Assembly: GCF_027107535.1 (NCBI RefSeq)
Contig: NZ_CP114283.1
Location: 2,666,001-2,730,000 of the forward strand
Direction: 5' to 3'
Origin: Streptomyces aurantiacus
Lineage (GTDB): Bacteria; Actinomycetota; Actinomycetes; Streptomycetales; Streptomycetaceae
Length of the DNA stretch: 64,000 bases
Shown here piece after piece: positions 63,101 through 64,000 of the stretch. The translations under genes were made by a program, and so were the position numbers. The notes under the pieces were generated by a model, which saw only the letters and a list, made by a program, of their open reading frames with translations, was not told the origin of the DNA and searched no databases. Every line of letters starts with the position of its first letter. The first letter of the stretch is position 1.

Positions 63101-63722
63101 GCTCCAGGAAGACTCCGGCCGAGGAGAAGGAGGCCGCGGCGACGCGCTGCACCCGCTCCCAGGCGTCACGGAGGTCATCCGCCGAGTGACACGCGGACAT
63201 GCCGATGCCGCCCCCGCCGCCGGTCGCCTTGAGCATCACGGGGTAGCCGACGGCGGCGGCCCGCCACAGGGCCTCGTCGACATCCGCGAGCAGGCCCGTC
63301 CCCGGGGCCAGCGCCACCCCGGCCGACTCCGCCGCCGCCCGGGCGGTGTGCTTGGCCCCGAACAGGTCCAGCTGCTCCGGCGTCGGCCCCACGAAGACGA
63401 TCCCCGCCTCCTCGCAGCGCCGCGCGAACGCCGCGTCCTCGGAGAGGAAGCCGTAACCGGGGTGGATGGCGCCCGCGCCCGTGTCCCTGGCCGCCCCGAG
63501 GACGCGGTCCGCGTCGAGATACGACTCCTTGGCAGGCGCGGGACCCAGCCGTACGGCCTCGTCGGCGAGACGTACATGCGGTGCCGAACGGTCCGGGTCG
63601 GAGTACACGGCGACCGTGCGCAGGCCCAGTTCCCGTGCCGTACGGATGATCCGGACCGCTATCTCGCCCCGGTTGGCGACGAGGAGCGTGTCGAAGGCGC
63701 CTGCCGCTTCCTCGCCGCTCAT
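60114..63722 (-). CDS. Urea carboxylase (biotin-dependent)
   Basis: A 1202-residue multidomain enzyme. Biotin carboxylase comes first ([22 protein letters not shown]; ATP-grasp [31 protein letters not shown]), then the two allophanate-hydrolase-subunit-like domains of the carboxyltransferase ([50 protein letters not shown]) and a C-terminal biotinyl domain with EAMKMES (biotinyl Lys1164). It carboxylates urea to allophanate with ATP and bicarbonate. ATG 63722 overlaps the upstream gene's stop by four bases. The enzyme is separate from the hydrolase, unlike fungal fused urea amidolyase. Confidence 0.95.
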   Translation of the reverse strand: [1202 protein letters not shown]

Positions 63723-64000
63723 TCGGGAGCCCCGATCGTCATCTCGACCGCGGTCGGCTCGAAGCCGTTGCAGGGGTTGTTGATCTGGGGGCAGTTGGAG
63801 ACCAGTACGAGCACGTCGCGCTCGGCGCGCAGGGTGAGGGAGAGGCCCGGTGCCGAGATGCCGTCGACGATGCCCAGGGTGCCGTCCTTCTCGACCGGCA
63901 CGTTCATGTACCAGTTGATGTTGGAGACCAGGTCGCGCTTGCCGAGGCCGTAACGGGCGCCCTCCGCGAGGAAGTTGTCCACGCAGGCGTGCTGGGACCA
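63719..64000 (-). CDS. Urea carboxylase-associated protein (DUF1989), 5' end outside window
   Basis: The 93 C-terminal residues visible (WSQHACVDNFLAEGARYGLG then SNINWYMNVPVEKDGTLGI and NCPQINNPCNGFEPTAVEM) match the urea amidolyase-associated protein family; cysteines in NCPQINNPCN are conserved. These proteins always accompany urea carboxylase and may supply or release its substrate (for example from carboxyguanidine-type compounds); the precise reaction is unsettled. Its stop overlaps the urea carboxylase start (ATGA). Confidence 0.85.
   Translation of the reverse strand, partial: WSQHACVDNFLAEGARYGLGKRDLVSNINWYMNVPVEKDGTLGIVDGISAPGLSLTLRAERDVLVLVSNCPQINNPCNGFEPTAVEMTIGAPE

Noticed and set aside
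59361..63953. A 1530-codon plus-strand open frame
   Set aside because: It lies antisense to urea carboxylase and allophanate hydrolase, whose motifs are intact on the minus strand.

Overview
The window is high-GC actinobacterial DNA and almost certainly Streptomyces. GTG, TTG and ATG starts are all used, -10 boxes of the TANNNT type recur, and the gylR-glpFKD block, metH and the Pup-proteasome region lie together as they do in streptomycetes. I see no tRNA, rRNA, insertion sequence or CRISPR array.

Region 1 (1-18 kb). After a truncated PAC2-family gene, two paralogous membrane-bound NACHT ATPases (811-3366 and 15071-17932) bracket an 11.6-kb island for salvage of 5'-methylthioadenosine (MTA) and 5-methylthioribose (MTR). 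The island holds a FadR-type regulator, an MTA deaminase, a nucleoside phosphorylase, mtnA, mtnDCB, an RbsABC-type sugar ABC importer and MTR kinase mtnK. I infer two routes into MTR-1-phosphate: MTA to methylthioinosine to MTR-1-P inside the cell, and imported MTR phosphorylated by MtnK. MtnA, MtnB, MtnC and MtnD then lead to the 2-oxo acid precursor of methionine. The divergent mtnDCB and importer-mtnK operons are each preceded by a short cysteine-containing leader ORF, which suggests ribosome-mediated control by cysteine.

Region 2 (18-28 kb). glpF-glpK-glpD and their IclR-type regulator gylR form the glycerol catabolic unit. Two related palindromes before glpF and gylR are probable GylR operators. 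metH (B12-dependent methionine synthase) and a HAD phosphatase follow on the plus strand.

Region 3 (28-38 kb). Two tandem orphan family-5 substrate-binding lipoproteins, an orphan NarL-type response regulator, a RecB-like nuclease, a divergent site-2 protease with CBS domains, the tRNA m1A58 methyltransferase TrmI, a secreted protein and a ferredoxin.

Region 4 (38-58 kb). The pupylation/proteasome locus: arc (ATPase ring), dop, pup, an endonuclease VII-like gene, prcB, prcA, an inserted LacI/MFS pair, pafA, two FKBP prolyl isomerases, pafB-pafC, a zinc-ribbon protein, a small membrane protein, tatA, tatC, a lipid kinase and the helicase helY. PafBC is the known activator of mycobacterial DNA-damage promoters of the form TTGTCRGTG-N8-TANNNT. 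Two sites matching that form lie here, before the RecB-like nuclease and before helY, so part of the PafBC regulon appears to sit beside its regulator.

Region 5 (58-64 kb). On the minus strand, a split urea amidolyase system: a urea-carboxylase-associated protein (truncated by the window end), urea carboxylase and allophanate hydrolase, converting urea to ammonia and CO2.
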